Shown here: piece by piece, positions 63,213 to 64,000 of the stretch
How positions within the stretch are numbered: position 1 is the first letter of the stretch
Layout: every line of letters begins with the position of its first letter
DNA from: Picochlorum sp. 'celeri'
Lineage: Eukaryota; Chlorophyta; Trebouxiophyceae
Direction of reading: 5' to 3'
NCBI GenBank assembly: GCA_010909725.1
Contig: JAACMV010000014.1
Span: 372,001-436,000 of the forward strand
DNA: 64,000 bases
Made by a program: the position numbers and the translations under genes
The notes under the pieces: model-generated
Databases searched by the model: none
What the model was told of the DNA's origin: nothing
What the model saw: the letters and a program-made list of their open reading frames with translations, nothing else

Positions 63213-64000
63213 ATGATGATGATGAATACAAACAAGACGGTGGTGACGGGGCAGCATGGGCGTGTGTCTTTGCAGAATGGTGGGAGCGAGGTGATGGATT
63301 TGGTGACGCCAAAGAGTCGAGAGGTTGGATTGTTGGCGAGGAAGAGTGATTCTTCGGTGGATCATTTGGACAGTTGTGATACAGATGCTGCTGTGTTGGA
63401 TGATGGAGTGTCTGCAAAGGAGGTGTTGGTGGCCAAGAGGTTGACCAATTCTGATTCATCATCTGGAAGGATTATTTTGCCAAGGGTCGCGGTGGAGACG
63501 AATATGTCCTTTGTGACGGCACACAGGCATTATGCGTTGCATGTGAAGGACGTGCGTGGTGTGGAGCATGAGTTTGTGGTGAAATCGTGGGCCAATGGAA
63601 CAGAACACAGGAGGGTGTTTGTGTTGGAGCAGGTGGGCAAGTTTTTGAAACAGTATCATGTTGGTGTGGGAGATACGGTTGGAATTTGCAGAGTGGGAGA
63701 TGGTTTTGTTGTGGAGGTGAATACGGATGATGTGAAGATGGCAGCCATGAATGGACGGTGCACAGCATCAACAGCTGTGACTGCATCGCATATGACATCC
63801 ACGTCGCAGCCAAAATCGGCGGGATCGGGTGGAAAATGCAAGAGGAGTGCTCATTGCTCCAAGGTTGCAGGACACCCTGGATTCTGTTCGGGAAGAAAAG
63901 CTTCCACGGGGGTTTCCAACAACAGTTACAAGTCCTCCCAGAGTTATTATTATTCTGGAGAGGATTCTTCGCATTTTGGGGTTGATGGAAGTGATTTTAC
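63213..64000 (+). CDS. B3-domain DNA-binding protein, partial (3' end outside window)
   Basis: The frame is open from ATG 63213 to the window edge (262 codons) with no stop. Three further in-frame ATGs follow immediately (MMMMNTNKTVV). A plant-type B3 domain lies at about residues 73-165: VLVAKRLTNSDSSSGRIILP, then YALHVKDVRGVEHEFVVKSW, ANGTEHRRVFVLEQVGKFLK and VGVGDTVGICRV. These fit the B3 pattern LTxSDxxxxGRxxLP, a W near the middle, and GD near the end. Downstream, about residues 209-228, is a small Cys/His cluster, KCKRSAHCSKVAGHPGFCSG (C-x5-C-x5-H-x3-C), which may bind zinc. It is expected to be a nuclear transcription factor; its target is unknown. Confidence 0.82.
   Translation, partial: MMMMNTNKTVVTGQHGRVSLQNGGSEVMDLVTPKSREVGLLARKSDSSVDHLDSCDTDAAVLDDGVSAKEVLVAKRLTNSDSSSGRIILPRVAVETNMSFVTAHRHYALHVKDVRGVEHEFVVKSWANGTEHRRVFVLEQVGKFLKQYHVGVGDTVGICRVGDGFVVEVNTDDVKMAAMNGRCTASTAVTASHMTSTSQPKSAGSGGKCKRSAHCSKVAGHPGFCSGRKASTGVSNNSYKSSQSYYYSGEDSSHFGVDGSDF

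Overview
This window is a gene-dense stretch of the nuclear genome of a photosynthetic eukaryote, most likely a microalga. Spliceosomal GT-AG introns, signal peptides, SNARE, Golgi and chromatin proteins make it eukaryotic. A phosphoenolpyruvate/phosphate translocator, a ferredoxin-type glutamate synthase with a long N-terminal leader, a SecE with a transit-like leader, a plastid-lipid-associated (fibrillin) protein and a UVR-ApaG protein make it plastid-bearing. The B3 domain at the right edge hints at the green lineage, since B3 factors are best known there, but I cannot fix the lineage.

Layout: 1-16.5 kb holds the end of NMD3, PPT, an acidic protein, cytochrome b5, an ankyrin protein, a secreted FG-GAP protein, the seven-exon MetE gene with a tRNA-like element in its first intron, a large Fanzor (eukaryotic TnpB-like RNA-guided nuclease), RPS30 and organellar uL4. 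16.5-24 kb holds an RBM39-like splicing factor, a tight same-strand run (SNAP-25-like, glutamate 5-kinase, a nucleolar-type protein, a small profilin-sized protein) and SFT2. 24-34 kb holds an F-box/LRR protein, bacterial-type TrmA, COQ9, oligoribonuclease, a tandem fibrillin, a SOUL protein, a mitochondrial carrier and UVR-ApaG. 34-46.5 kb holds ISWI, COG6, a TBC RabGAP, bL27m, a GRAM-VASt protein and SecE. 46.7-64 kb holds RNase T2, a DDX5/Dbp2 helicase, a CG-1-only CAMTA-like protein, an FtsJ-type methyltransferase, a Sel1-like protein, a truncated haemoglobin, uracil-DNA glycosylase, Fd-GOGAT and a partial B3 protein.

The genes are mostly unrelated housekeeping functions rather than one pathway. 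The genome is compact: I infer 31 introns, mostly 60-160 nt and crowded at the 5' ends of genes, and convergent neighbours are separated by tens of bases, by none, or even overlap in coding sequence. The strongest candidates for special biology are the Fanzor ORF (11794-14766) and the intronic tRNA-like element whose anticodon loop is replaced by a GAAA tetraloop (10335-10403).

Exon limits were set by eye from splice motifs, frame and family similarity. No database search was run.
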